From NCBI RefSeq assembly GCF_007097525.1, contig NZ_VKDD01000001.1:73554-137553 (forward strand): DNA of 64,000 nt, in the 5' to 3' direction. A model generated the notes under the pieces. The model was not told the origin of the DNA, searched no databases, and worked only from the letters and a program-made list of their open reading frames with translations. Positions 22,583 through 31,702 of this stretch are shown piece after piece (positions within the stretch are counted from its first letter, which is position 1; each line of letters begins with the position of its first letter). The translations under genes and the position numbers were made by a program. This DNA comes from Thalassomonas sp. M1454 (GTDB taxonomy: Bacteria > Pseudomonadota > Gammaproteobacteria > Enterobacterales > Alteromonadaceae).

Positions 22583-23128
22583 TTAAATTTTAAATGCGTG
22601 CTCGCGATACACTTTTAACTCGTCTATTGATTCACGAATATCATCTAAAGCTAAATGTGTTCCCTGTTTAACTACATTATCTAACACCTCTGGTTGCCAG
22701 CGGCGTACTAATTCTTTAATAGTGCTTACGTCTATATTTCGGTAATGGAACCAGGTTTCAAACTCTGTCATGTATTCATTAATAAAGCGACGATCTTGAC
22801 CTATGCTATTACCACACATAGGCGAAACACCTTTAGGCACGTATTGGCTAATAAAATCAATTGTTGCTTGTTCTGCTTGCGCTAGACTGGTTGTTGAATC
22901 TTTACAACGTTGCGTTAAGCCGCTTTTAGCATGTTGCTCAATGCACCACTCATTCATATTATCAAGAATTTCGTCGCTTTGATGTATAGCAAACACAGGG
23001 CCTATAGCTAAAATATTAAGCTCACCATCAGTAATAATTGAAGCAATCTCTAAAATTTTATCTTGTTTAGGCTCTAAGCCGGTCATTTCTAAATCTAACC
23101 AAATTAAATTGTTTGCATTTATTGTCAT
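22583..23128 (-). CDS. orn: Oligoribonuclease Orn
   Basis: Orn is the 3'-5' exonuclease that degrades dinucleotides, including pGpG from cyclic-di-GMP turnover. DEDDh motifs are present: WLDLEMTG with D12 and E14, [11 protein letters not shown], and the final [11 protein letters not shown] start at the ATG at 23128, giving 181 residues as in E. coli; an in-frame TTG at 23164 adds 12 unlikely residues. It is divergent from rsgA across about 160 bases, the same neighbour arrangement as in E. coli. Confidence 0.97.
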   Translation of the reverse strand: MTINANNLIWLDLEMTGLEPKQDKILEIASIITDGELNILAIGPVFAIHQSDEILDNMNEWCIEQHAKSGLTQRCKDSTTSLAQAEQATIDFISQYVPKGVSPMCGNSIGQDRRFINEYMTEFETWFHYRNIDVSTIKELVRRWQPEVLDNVVKQGTHLALDDIRESIDELKVYREHAFKI

Positions 23129-23287
23129 TATAACTTCAAGCCTCTTAAGCATTTGTGATACCAAAAAACATAATGCTTTTGGTATAAATCAATTGGTTAA
23201 CTAAATTTTCTTTATCTAGCTAGTGCTTGTATAATACCAAGTAATATATGAATTTACATAAATGAATTTCTAAGTTGAATAAACTAC

Positions 23288-24319
23288 GTGGCTAAAGCAA
23301 AAAAACTGACTAAAGGTCAAAATAGGCAAATTAAAAAAAACCTAGCGAATAAGCTTAACAAAAACAAACAGGACACCTTTCAAGATAGTGAATTAGGTGA
23401 ACAACAACCTGGTGTTATTGTAAGCCGCTTTGGTCAGCATGCTGATGTCGAAAGTGCAGACGGCAGTGTGGTTCGTTGCAATATTCGACGTACCGTAAAA
23501 AGTTTAGTTTGTGGTGATAACGTCGTTTGGCGCCAAGGTAAAGAAACTATTCATAGTATCAGCGGTGTCATTGAAGCTGTGCATGAACGTAAATCAGAGT
23601 TATCAAGGCCAGATGTTTATGATGGTGTTAAGCCAATTGCAGCTAATATAGATCAGATATTTATTGTTTCATCAGTGGTGCCAGCGTTTAATGCCGACAT
23701 TATTGACCGTTATTTAGTGGCTATTGAACTTACTGGTATTAAGCCAATTATCGTTCTTAATAAAATTGATTTGTTAGAGCCACAAATTCAAATAGAAATT
23801 AAAGAGCGATTAGCCATTTTAGAAAACATTGGTTATGAAATAATTTTTGCCAGTAGTGTGGATAACGCAGGGATAACTGAAATAAAAGATCGATTAAAAG
23901 ATAAAACTTCTATTTTTGTTGGTCAATCAGGCGTGGGCAAATCGACTTTAGTAAATTCATTAATGCCAGGTTTAGACTTATTAACCAATGAAGTATCAGA
24001 AGGCTCAGGACTTGGTCAACATACAACAACTGTTGCAAGATTATACCATTTCCCAACAGGCGGAAGTTTAATAGACTCTCCTGGTATTCGTGAATTTGGT
24101 TTATGGCATTTAGCTCCCGAGCAAGTTGATGCTGGCTTTGTTGAGCTGCAAGACTATTTAGGTTATTGCAAATTTAGAGATTGTAAGCATCAAAACGATC
24201 CTGGTTGTGCATTAAAAGCAGCCGTTGAAGACGGTAAAATTCACCCTTTGCGGTTTGAAAGTTACCAACGAATTCTTGCCAGCCTTGGCGATAACAAATT
24301 AACATCTCGATTTAATTAG
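23288..24319 (+). CDS. rsgA: Small ribosomal subunit biogenesis GTPase RsgA
   Basis: RsgA is a circularly permuted GTPase that checks late 30S maturation. An N-terminal basic extension leads into the OB fold ([18 protein letters not shown]). The G4 motif NKID (158-161) precedes G1 GQSGVGKS (212-219), the hallmark of permutation, then [11 protein letters not shown]. The C-terminal zinc knuckle is [14 protein letters not shown]. It starts with GTG. Length 343 against 350 in E. coli. It precedes psd by 51 bases. Confidence 0.97.
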   Translation: MAKAKKLTKGQNRQIKKNLANKLNKNKQDTFQDSELGEQQPGVIVSRFGQHADVESADGSVVRCNIRRTVKSLVCGDNVVWRQGKETIHSISGVIEAVHERKSELSRPDVYDGVKPIAANIDQIFIVSSVVPAFNADIIDRYLVAIELTGIKPIIVLNKIDLLEPQIQIEIKERLAILENIGYEIIFASSVDNAGITEIKDRLKDKTSIFVGQSGVGKSTLVNSLMPGLDLLTNEVSEGSGLGQHTTTVARLYHFPTGGSLIDSPGIREFGLWHLAPEQVDAGFVELQDYLGYCKFRDCKHQNDPGCALKAAVEDGKIHPLRFESYQRILASLGDNKLTSRFN

Positions 24320-24370
24320 ACGTAAAATATACGTTGTTAAATCGAACACTAATATTTATAAGGACTATCC

Positions 24371-25237
24371 GTGTCATTAGATAACATGAAAATTGCTTTA
24401 CAATACGCTATGCCAAAACATGGCCTATCTCGCTTGGTTGGTAAATTTGCAGCAGCCAAGGCAGGCTGGTTAACGCGCTTTGCAATTAGCCGTTTTATTA
24501 AAGCCTATGGCATAGATATGAGTGAAGCTAAGTTACAACAACCTAGCGACTTTGCGACCTTTAATGACTTTTTTACTCGTGAATTAAAAGATGGCGCTCG
24601 AGTTATTAATCCTGATAGTAAAGAAATTTGTTACCCAGTTGACGGAGCAATTAGCCAACAAGGTGATATTGTCGATGACCAAATTATTCAAGCTAAAGGC
24701 TTTAATTACTCTTTAGTTACTCTGTTAGGTGGTAAAGAAGAAACTGCAGCGCCATTTCAAGGCGGTAAGTTTTCAACAATTTACTTAGCACCAAAAGACT
24801 ACCACCGAATTCACATGCCAATTGCTGGTACTTTAAGAGAGATGATTTTTGTACCGGGTGACTTATTCTCGGTTAACCCTCTTACCGCGCAAAACGTACC
24901 AAATTTATTTGCTCGTAATGAACGTGTAGTGGCAATATTTGATACTGAAATAGGCCCAATGGCGATGGTATTAGTTGGCGCAACTATTGTGGCTAGTATT
25001 GAGACTGTATGGGCAGGCACTATTACACCGCCAGCAGGTAAACAAGTACAAACATGGACTTACCCTAGCGATGGTGAGAATGCTATCCACTTAGAAAAAG
25101 GCGCAGAAATGGGCCGCTTTAAGTTAGGCTCTACTACTGTATGTTGTTTCCCGAAAGATACTATCGAGTTTACCGAAGGCGACGGACCAGAAACAGTTAC
25201 ACGCTTAGGTAAACCTTACGCCAGCGTTACTAAATAA
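24371..25237 (+). CDS. psd: Phosphatidylserine decarboxylase proenzyme Psd
   Basis: Psd makes phosphatidylethanolamine at the inner membrane. The proenzyme cuts itself inside LGST, turning serine into the pyruvoyl cofactor; the site is G253-S254, the same number as in E. coli. KDYHRIHMP and the Asp/His/Ser triad region are conserved. Start is GTG with an AAGGA ribosome site. Length 288. It follows rsgA in the conserved order. Confidence 0.97.
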   Translation: MSLDNMKIALQYAMPKHGLSRLVGKFAAAKAGWLTRFAISRFIKAYGIDMSEAKLQQPSDFATFNDFFTRELKDGARVINPDSKEICYPVDGAISQQGDIVDDQIIQAKGFNYSLVTLLGGKEETAAPFQGGKFSTIYLAPKDYHRIHMPIAGTLREMIFVPGDLFSVNPLTAQNVPNLFARNERVVAIFDTEIGPMAMVLVGATIVASIETVWAGTITPPAGKQVQTWTYPSDGENAIHLEKGAEMGRFKLGSTTVCCFPKDTIEFTEGDGPETVTRLGKPYASVTK

Positions 25238-25318
25238 AGCTAATATTAATTTGATCAACTTAGCCTGTGATTGCAACTTATCACAGACTAAGTTAACTAA
25301 TATTTATCGGAGTTAAAG

Positions 25319-26047
25319 ATGTTAGTTTTTGCTCATCGCGGCGCAAGTGGCCACGAACCAGAAAATACCATTTTAGCAATACAACAAGCGCTAGCGATGA
25401 AAGTTGATGCCATCGAAATTGATGTGCATTTATGTGATGGTGAGTTAATTGTTATTCATGATCGCTGGTTGCATAAGTCAACCAATGGCACTGGTAAAGT
25501 ATCAGATATTAGCTTTAGTGAATTGCGTAAGCTTGATGCTGGTAAGGGGCAGCCGGTTCCTACCCTTGAAGAAGTGTTAGTTGAGATCAGCGGTCAATGT
25601 TTGGTTAATATTGAATTAAAAGCAGATAGAACCGTCATTCCATTAATGAACCTTATCAATAAAGCCGTTAGCGAATACGGTTTTAGTTATAATCAATTCT
25701 TATTCTCATCTTTTAATCATCATTTACTATTTGAAATTAAAGCATTAAATAAAGATTTAAACATAGGTGCATTAACTGCAAGTAGCCCAATTGATTACGC
25801 TGCATTTGCCGAGCAACTTAATGCCTACAGTGTACATATTGATGTTGATTTTGTTAGTGCTAATTTTATTGCAGATGCGCACCAACGCGGTTTAAAGGTA
25901 TATGTTTATACCGTAGATGATGAAGTAGATATTATTGAGATGCATCGCTTAGGTGTTGATGGAATATTTAGTAACTACCCTACACGTTCATTAGTAAAAA
26001 TAGCGCATTTAAAAAATTTAGATTCAGTTGATAATATAAACCACTAA
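25319..26047 (+). CDS. Glycerophosphodiester phosphodiesterase (UgpQ-like)
   Basis: It hydrolyses glycerophosphodiesters to sn-glycerol 3-phosphate and an alcohol. The GDPD TIM barrel starts with AHRGASGHEPENT, including the catalytic histidine H6. AIEIDVHL and VIHDRWLHKSTNG follow, and INIELK-type and DGIFSNYP motifs lie further on. With 242 residues and no signal peptide it is cytoplasmic, like UgpQ and unlike GlpQ. A GGAG ribosome site precedes ATG. The stop codon lies inside the stem of a shared terminator with gspN. Confidence 0.93.
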   Translation: MLVFAHRGASGHEPENTILAIQQALAMKVDAIEIDVHLCDGELIVIHDRWLHKSTNGTGKVSDISFSELRKLDAGKGQPVPTLEEVLVEISGQCLVNIELKADRTVIPLMNLINKAVSEYGFSYNQFLFSSFNHHLLFEIKALNKDLNIGALTASSPIDYAAFAEQLNAYSVHIDVDFVSANFIADAHQRGLKVYVYTVDDEVDIIEMHRLGVDGIFSNYPTRSLVKIAHLKNLDSVDNINH

Positions 26048-26083
26048 GTTCTATGCTAACTTGCAGTATCAAACTTAGTGGTT
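26039..26083. terminator. Bidirectional hairpin between the GDPD gene and gspN
   Basis: A perfect 12-bp stem AACCACTAAGTT/AACTTAGTGGTT with a 21-base loop overlaps the GDPD stop codon and ends 8 bases before the gspN stop. The U tract is weak, so termination efficiency is uncertain. Confidence 0.65.
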
Positions 26084-26090
26084 AATTAGC

Positions 26091-26843
26091 TTACAGCTTA
26101 AGTTTATAACGGCCTTGGAAATCCTTTTTACCAATAAAGCCTAGTAGTGGTCTTACATTAGCAGGAAAGTCATTTCCTGGAGTAATATAACCTTGACCAC
26201 TAACTTTACCTCTTGCTGCTACAACCCCTTTAAATTGCAAACCAAGAACGTTTTCTGGATTAACTTCAAAAGTTAAAGCGCCTTTTTCACAACCTAATGT
26301 TGCTGCCAAAGTTCCTAAATCAACGTCTTCTTTCATCGCACTAACAAAAGCTCTTTGCCAAGTAACTGTGCCAGCCGATACAGTGCAGATAGGCTTACCT
26401 AACACAAACTCCGGAACATCTAAATTAATCTCTCCACCTGCACTTGCATCGATAGGAAGAGGTATATATGCCAATACATCATTTGCCGCAATCGCAACAT
26501 TGGCGTTATTGACAGTGAGATCATTGGTTAAGTTTGAAAGTTCTAACGAGCCTCTAGGTCCAGGCTGTAATGAACCACCAAACGTTAAATCGACACTTGG
26601 GTTAAACAACAATAAAGACAATGGACTTAATGACCATTCAACGTCATTAATGCTCACCTGCTGATAAGATATTAACTTGGCTTCTCCACTCCAAATAGAG
26701 CCTGAGATATTTCTGATTTCGAGCCCTTTAGGTAAATCAAACTTGGCTAATATTTTATTTGCTGGCGCTATAGCTATAACAAAAATCAAATAGACTAAAA
26801 CAAAAATCGATACGATTAATGAATATTTTTTTACGGCGTTCAT
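26091..26843 (-). CDS. gspN: Type II secretion protein GspN
   Basis: GspN is an accessory inner-membrane protein of the type II secretion system; its precise role is not settled. It has 250 residues with one N-terminal helix (about 8-28) and a beta-rich periplasmic part. ISGSIWSGEA and the LGFIGKKDFQGRYKLKL ending are typical. It overlaps gspM by 4 bases and is the last of the twelve-gene cluster. Confidence 0.9.
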   Translation of the reverse strand: MNAVKKYSLIVSIFVLVYLIFVIAIAPANKILAKFDLPKGLEIRNISGSIWSGEAKLISYQQVSINDVEWSLSPLSLLLFNPSVDLTFGGSLQPGPRGSLELSNLTNDLTVNNANVAIAANDVLAYIPLPIDASAGGEINLDVPEFVLGKPICTVSAGTVTWQRAFVSAMKEDVDLGTLAATLGCEKGALTFEVNPENVLGLQFKGVVAARGKVSGQGYITPGNDFPANVRPLLGFIGKKDFQGRYKLKL

Positions 26844-27310
26844 GAATTTCCTAATTGTAATCGTCTTACTTTAACTGTGCCTTCGGCATCTGAAGGGGCA
26901 ATATCTACGGCGATTATTCTCATGCCTTCTTGGGTGCTAATTTTTTCTAACCAAGTTAACAAGCTATTAAATGGCACTTCATCAATCCATACCAACAAGT
27001 CATCACCTTGTGGCTGCATTCTTGCCACGGTAATACCTAAGCCTCGAGCTGTTCGATTAACTTTACTAGTAAGGCTTCCTGTTGATTTCTTACTACCGCC
27101 ACGCTTTTTAAGTTCAAGATACTGAGCGGTATTCTGCTTTACCCAAATAGCTAACTCTTGTTGTTTAGTTAGCTTACTTTGCGCTTTAACTAAGTTTTCA
27201 TTAAGCGGTTGCCATATTAGTGTGTAAAACAAAAATATAGCAACAACAACTCCTAAGAAGATCATTAAGCGTTGATCTTTAGTGTTTTGCTCTAACCACC
27301 ATTGCTTCAT
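26840..27310 (-). CDS. gspM: Type II secretion protein GspM
   Basis: GspM is an inner-membrane assembly-platform protein that pairs with GspL. It has 156 residues: a short cytoplasmic tail, one helix (about 17-34), a coiled-coil stretch around LVKAQSKLTKQQEL, and a ferredoxin-like periplasmic domain. It overlaps gspL and gspN by 4 bases each, which implies coupled translation. Confidence 0.92.
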   Translation of the reverse strand: MKQWWLEQNTKDQRLMIFLGVVVAIFLFYTLIWQPLNENLVKAQSKLTKQQELAIWVKQNTAQYLELKKRGGSKKSTGSLTSKVNRTARGLGITVARMQPQGDDLLVWIDEVPFNSLLTWLEKISTQEGMRIIAVDIAPSDAEGTVKVRRLQLGNS

Positions 27311-28530
27311 GATTTACTCCTAATATTAAATGAACCAACCACTTTATCGCCTTGATTATTTTGCGCCCCTACTTCAACAATTAAATTAGATTTTTCTAGC
27401 TCCAATTTAAATTTTTCAAAGCTTTGGTAATCATTGGCAGTAACGGCAAAGCGTAACTCATTGCGTTTACTATCAAATCTTATTGAATCAGGCTTTAAGT
27501 TAGGCACTGCCACAAAAGATGGTCTTACTTTATTAATTAAAGCAAGTAAGCCAACACTCTGATCTACACCGCCAAATTCAGATAACGCCGTATTTAATTG
27601 TCGTTTTACGGTATTAATTCTAAAGCGTTTAGTTTTTGGAAACGCTTGCTTATAGTCTCTTTCGATTTGTTCATTAATTGCTGCATATTGAGAATTTAAG
27701 TCGACTAACTCAAACACTTTACCCGATAAATTAAGAACAAAAGCAAACAAGGCTATACCGGCAACCCAAAGCCAGTTTTTTACCACCGGAGAGCGCTGCT
27801 CTTTAACTAGATACTCACCTTGTAATAAATTGAAGTCTTGTTTCTGATAGCCTTTTGCTAACAATAATAAAGGTAACTCTTCAGGTTGCGATTCAATCTC
27901 AACCTTGTCGCAATCTAATTCTACTGGCGAATAACAATTTAAGCTCACTTGCTCTTCATGATCAGCCAGCATTTGTTGCAATAAGAAGTCAGCTATCGAT
28001 TTGTCACACACCAAACCATCCCAAGCAGACTTGCGTAATAAAAGTTGCTCTTCAATCATTAACGCCGACCAGCAATTATCTAATTGTGGCAGTGCAAGAA
28101 CATCTGGAAGCATCTGCTTAACCATAATATTTGCTTGGGCAAACCAAGTCAGCCAAATATCCATTTGCTCTTGTAACACAATAGCCATGAAGCAATTTTC
28201 ATCACCATCATAGCCTTTAGGTTGGCCATGAAAAGCAAAAAACAGTTGCTCAACATCGTGAGACAATTCGTCTTCAAGCATATAAGGCGCTGCACTCTTA
28301 ATCGCACGCTCTGATTTACCAGGAACTTTTATCGCCTTTAATCGAATATCTGAACTGTCTAATAGCACCCTAACATCACGCCCCTGAGCTTTTTCAGTTA
28401 ACTCAGGTAATGCATCTTTGTTAGCAAGTACACCACTAGCTATTTCATCGTTGAGCTGGTCGTTGGTTATTAACCACTGGATCGGACTAGTTTCCTGACT
28501 CCCTATACGTATAAATAAGGTTTCTTTCAT
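27307..28530 (-). CDS. gspL: Type II secretion protein GspL
   Basis: GspL recruits the GspE ATPase to the inner membrane. The cytoplasmic actin-like domain spans about 1-240. One membrane helix follows (WLWVAGIALFAFVLNLSG, about 250-268), then a periplasmic ferredoxin-like domain. Length 407 matches the family. It overlaps the gspK stop by one base and gspM by four. Confidence 0.93.
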   Translation of the reverse strand: MKETLFIRIGSQETSPIQWLITNDQLNDEIASGVLANKDALPELTEKAQGRDVRVLLDSSDIRLKAIKVPGKSERAIKSAAPYMLEDELSHDVEQLFFAFHGQPKGYDGDENCFMAIVLQEQMDIWLTWFAQANIMVKQMLPDVLALPQLDNCWSALMIEEQLLLRKSAWDGLVCDKSIADFLLQQMLADHEEQVSLNCYSPVELDCDKVEIESQPEELPLLLLAKGYQKQDFNLLQGEYLVKEQRSPVVKNWLWVAGIALFAFVLNLSGKVFELVDLNSQYAAINEQIERDYKQAFPKTKRFRINTVKRQLNTALSEFGGVDQSVGLLALINKVRPSFVAVPNLKPDSIRFDSKRNELRFAVTANDYQSFEKFKLELEKSNLIVEVGAQNNQGDKVVGSFNIRSKS

Positions 28531-29633
28531 TAATCAGCTCCGATGCTTCGTTCAACCACAGTTATGGTTTGATTTTTATTTACTTTCATAATTGAATTCA
28601 TACTAAAGTAACTATCGTTAAACTCTGTCTTGGTTTTAAGTTTAAAATAATCACTATCTACAACAAATTGTTGCTTATAAAGATTGAAGTCCTGAATATC
28701 TTTTACCGCTTGCGTGGCTGTAAAGTCAGATATTTTTTCAAAGCCTTCTTCACCTCGTTCAGAAAAAATTTCCTCAACTTTACTTTTATCTAGACCGCCA
28801 AGCAGTGCTTGCAATAATTCAGGATTTTCTGAATCTAATGTGTTTATATTTACCGCATGTAAATTACTGTTTGGGATAACACAAACATGGTCTTTTAGAG
28901 CGTAAATCACCTGCGGGGTAAAATGTTCTATCAATCTTAATTCATTAACACTAGCCAATAAACTATTGGCGGCTAAATAAGGGTATTTTTTTGCCGCATA
29001 GTCATTATCTTCAGCCCCACCGGCACTTATAATCGCACTATCACTATCTAACCAATCATAAAGAGATTCAGCCATAGATTCAGCCTCAAAACTTGAAATC
29101 CCTTCAACATTGAGAGCAATGACTAACTCCTTAAAGCTGTCTTTTGCCAACTGACCTTTGGTTTTTGCCTTGCTACCATCACTATTTCTTGCTGGCGGTT
29201 TCGGTGTTTCAGAGCCAGGTGGATTTTCGCTTGGACCGCTTGGCGGTGCAGACTCATTTTCATCATTCTCTTTGTCAGTTGCCGAAATTTCGCTAGTATT
29301 CTTAAGAGAGTTAAGATTAAAACAAGATTGCATATCGCTGATCTCGCCACTAATACTGCCTAAATCAACTGGAAAACTTGTTTCACCACTGGCCCAAATT
29401 TGAGATAGGTTAGTAACATCTTGCTCATCTTTAAACGACAGGTTAAGTACGGTTTTAGCAAAAGCTTCAGCCCCCATAGCATACCAATAAGCCTGTTGGT
29501 TCGAATTGATATTAGCTGTTCTCTCAATTTGAAATATCAGTGCACTATTCATTTTAGTCGCTAACACCACAGCTATCGCCATAATTAGCATTACGGTAAT
29601 TAAAGCAACCCCTGTTTGCTTTAACCTAATCAT
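28530..29633 (-). CDS. gspK: Type II secretion minor pseudopilin GspK
   Basis: GspK caps the pseudopilus tip. The prepilin-type N-terminus TGVALITVMLIM lacks the +5 glutamate of other pseudopilins, as is normal for GspK. The large alpha domain follows. A low-complexity insert at about 114-162, rich in Pro, Ser, Glu and Asn, ends just before the conserved helical part; I do not remember this in E. coli or Vibrio GspK. Length 367. It overlaps gspJ by 8 bases. Confidence 0.93.
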   Translation of the reverse strand: MIRLKQTGVALITVMLIMAIAVVLATKMNSALIFQIERTANINSNQQAYWYAMGAEAFAKTVLNLSFKDEQDVTNLSQIWASGETSFPVDLGSISGEISDMQSCFNLNSLKNTSEISATDKENDENESAPPSGPSENPPGSETPKPPARNSDGSKAKTKGQLAKDSFKELVIALNVEGISSFEAESMAESLYDWLDSDSAIISAGGAEDNDYAAKKYPYLAANSLLASVNELRLIEHFTPQVIYALKDHVCVIPNSNLHAVNINTLDSENPELLQALLGGLDKSKVEEIFSERGEEGFEKISDFTATQAVKDIQDFNLYKQQFVVDSDYFKLKTKTEFNDSYFSMNSIMKVNKNQTITVVERSIGAD

Positions 29634-30267
29634 TTTGATTATCCTGTGCTTGATCGATTGCTGAGATGCCAGGCACTAAAAATTGACGACGTATTAAGCC
29701 AAACTCTTCTAAATCTAATTCAATTGCAATCGCTAAAGGTAAATCATCTTTAGGCAATTCAGAGCTCCACTTTAAACCATTGTGGAATTCAAAATCTACT
29801 TGCTTAACTCCTGTTAATAGCGGCCTAACTTTTGGCTCTTCACCAACAACAGCATCAACAAAAACATAATGTAAACGGTTTAAAGTGTCATCTTCTAACT
29901 GGTAAGTAACCGCTTGCACATCACTGCGAGGCAATAATAACCCTGGATTTTTCCATCCTTGGCGAACAAATGCTAAGCCTTGAGTATTTGATGAGTAAGT
30001 GGACTCGTTACTATAAATAAACTGCTTTAATGGTTCGTCACCTTCGAGCCGTACCGTACGTCGAGTCATTTGCGAGAAGTCTCTTTCCATCACTAAAAAA
30101 GCCATCTGCAATTCATTAAGTTTGTCGCTAGATATTTTGCCACGGTCATGGCTATCTATCATGGTTACCAGCATGCCAGAAGCAGCAAGTGAAATCATTG
30201 CAAATAAAGCAACGGCAATAAGCACTTCTAATAAAGTAAAACCTTGGTGCGAGCGAAGATTATTCAT
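29626..30267 (-). CDS. gspJ: Type II secretion minor pseudopilin GspJ
   Basis: GspJ forms the tip complex with GspI and GspK. The prepilin cleavage motif QGFTLLEVLIAVALFAM has the +5 glutamate, and is followed by the GspJ-type MVTMIDSHDRGK region. Length 213. It overlaps gspK by 8 bases and shares a TAATG junction with gspI. Confidence 0.94.
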   Translation of the reverse strand: MNNLRSHQGFTLLEVLIAVALFAMISLAASGMLVTMIDSHDRGKISSDKLNELQMAFLVMERDFSQMTRRTVRLEGDEPLKQFIYSNESTYSSNTQGLAFVRQGWKNPGLLLPRSDVQAVTYQLEDDTLNRLHYVFVDAVVGEEPKVRPLLTGVKQVDFEFHNGLKWSSELPKDDLPLAIAIELDLEEFGLIRRQFLVPGISAIDQAQDNQND

Positions 30268-30656
30268 TACTTTTGTGCCCGAGGATTACTAACATAAGTA
30301 ATTAAACTTACTAACGAGTTTTTATCTTTTTCATTTTCTCTAACTTCAACTTGCACCGCTCGCATGTTCTTATCTTCGGTAGCAATAACTGTTTGGCGCC
30401 AGTGCCACTCTCTGCCTGCCATTTCAGCCTTACCTGATGCTTTTTTAGGTGGCCAGCTTTTTTGATCCAAATTAGCTTCAACTAATTGATTAGCAGCAAC
30501 CCACTGAGCAATTGAAGTCTTTTCTAAGTGGCCAACTCCCATTAAGGTTGAGCCAGCTACTTTGAGTAATGCAGTTCCGGCAAATGCGAATACTGCTAAC
30601 GCAATCATAACCTCGAGTAGGGTAAAACCTTTATGAACTTTAACGTTCTTCATCAA
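30267..30656 (-). CDS. gspI: Type II secretion minor pseudopilin GspI
   Basis: GspI starts assembly of the pseudopilus tip. The prepilin motif KGFTLLEVMIALAVFAFAG is at about residues 9-27, and the conserved VAANQLVEANL and WHWRQTV stretches follow. Length 129. Its start lies inside the 3' end of gspH (17-base overlap). Confidence 0.95.
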   Translation of the reverse strand: MMKNVKVHKGFTLLEVMIALAVFAFAGTALLKVAGSTLMGVGHLEKTSIAQWVAANQLVEANLDQKSWPPKKASGKAEMAGREWHWRQTVIATEDKNMRAVQVEVRENEKDKNSLVSLITYVSNPRAQK

Positions 30657-31218
30657 AGAAAGGCCCCTCTACGGTTAAAGGCAAGGTATATTCTCCTGTA
30701 ACAACGAACTCCATTGGCACATCAAAGTCGTCATCATAGGTAAATGTTAAGGTAAATGGCGTGATATCACCGCCAGATAAAATGAATACTTGTGGGTAAA
30801 CTGGCTCGTCTTCTTCTTCAAAGGCTTGATCTTCATCTTGCTCTTCATACATTGAACGATCAATTGTCATTTGTTCGTCAATTTCGAGTTCATCTAAAGC
30901 AAGAGTAATGAGGAATGGTTCTTCAAATTGCACCACAGCAAAATGGTCGAGGCCTGGGATTGGTTGCCAACGGACACCATCAAAGCCTAAGAATTCATAG
31001 CCATTATCTTCAACGAGTAAGCCTAGCTCTACGTTATTTAACAAGGAGTATTCGCTCGCTAGAGTAAATAATGCCGCGAATTTATGGGCATCCTCTTCAA
31101 GCTTTGTTTCAACAGGAGAAGAAGTAAGATTAATCACCACAGTATTCAATAGAAAACCGACGACTAAGATCACTAACATTACTTCTATTAAGGTAAATCC
31201 CCTGTTGAGCTTTTTCAT
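30640..31218 (-). CDS. gspH: Type II secretion minor pseudopilin GspH
   Basis: GspH is a minor pseudopilin near the tip. The motif RGFTLIEVMLVILVVGFLL carries the +5 glutamate. I start at ATG 31218 (MKKLNRGF), giving 192 residues; an upstream in-frame TTG at 31233 is less likely. The C-terminal half is unusually acidic (EEQDEDQAFEEEDEPVY). It sits 34 bases after gspG. Confidence 0.93.
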   Translation of the reverse strand: MKKLNRGFTLIEVMLVILVVGFLLNTVVINLTSSPVETKLEEDAHKFAALFTLASEYSLLNNVELGLLVEDNGYEFLGFDGVRWQPIPGLDHFAVVQFEEPFLITLALDELEIDEQMTIDRSMYEEQDEDQAFEEEDEPVYPQVFILSGGDITPFTLTFTYDDDFDVPMEFVVTGEYTLPLTVEGPFFDEER

Positions 31219-31252
31219 TAAGTTATCTTTCAACCACTAAGGTTATTAGCTA

Positions 31253-31693
31253 TTACTGAAATTCTGATATGTTCCAGTTGCCAATATCATCTTCAGTACC
31301 TTCTTCGCCGTCAGGTCCAACACTAAATACATCGATTAAACCATTTTCACCTGGATTCAATAAAAGGTAATCATTGCCCCATGGGTCTTTTGGTAGGCGA
31401 GGTAAGTAACCACCTTCAGGAAAACGACGTGGTAATGGTTCGATATCAGTTTCTTCAATCAAAGCTTCGATACCTTGCTCTGTTGTAGGAAACTTATAAT
31501 TGTCTAATTTATATAACTTTAATGATTGCTCTAATGCACCAATATCTGACACTGCTTTTTGTAACATAGCTTTGTCACGGTTACCCATAAGGTTTGGTAC
31601 TACTAATGAGCCCAAAATACCTAAAATTACAATAACAACCATAACTTCAAGTAAGGTAAAACCTTTGGCTGATTTGTGTTTTCTAGTGTTCAT
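31253..31693 (-). CDS. gspG: Type II secretion major pseudopilin GspG
   Basis: GspG is the main subunit of the pseudopilus piston. Cleavage is expected after G11 in AKGFTLLEVMVVIVILGIL, with E16 at +5. The C-terminal calcium-binding loop and the DPWGNDYLLLNPGENG and DVFSVGPDG signatures are intact. Length 146. It lies between gspF and gspH, and as the major subunit must be made in excess. Confidence 0.97.
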   Translation of the reverse strand: MNTRKHKSAKGFTLLEVMVVIVILGILGSLVVPNLMGNRDKAMLQKAVSDIGALEQSLKLYKLDNYKFPTTEQGIEALIEETDIEPLPRRFPEGGYLPRLPKDPWGNDYLLLNPGENGLIDVFSVGPDGEEGTEDDIGNWNISEFQ

Positions 31694-31702
31694 ATTTTCT
31701 AC

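Noticed and set aside
22404-23287. Possible glycine tRNA genes around orn, as in E. coli
   Set aside because: I searched the gaps by eye for cloverleaf arms and the GTTCGA T-loop motif and saw none.
25257-25296. Imperfect hairpin-like stretch between psd and the GDPD gene
   Set aside because: The repeat (TTAGCCTGTGATTGCAAC.. with TTATCACAGACTAA) is short and has no T tract; not enough to call a terminator or riboswitch.
29123-29350. 75-codon minus-strand frame in the GspK insert
   Set aside because: It is another reading frame of gspK, created by its low-complexity insert.
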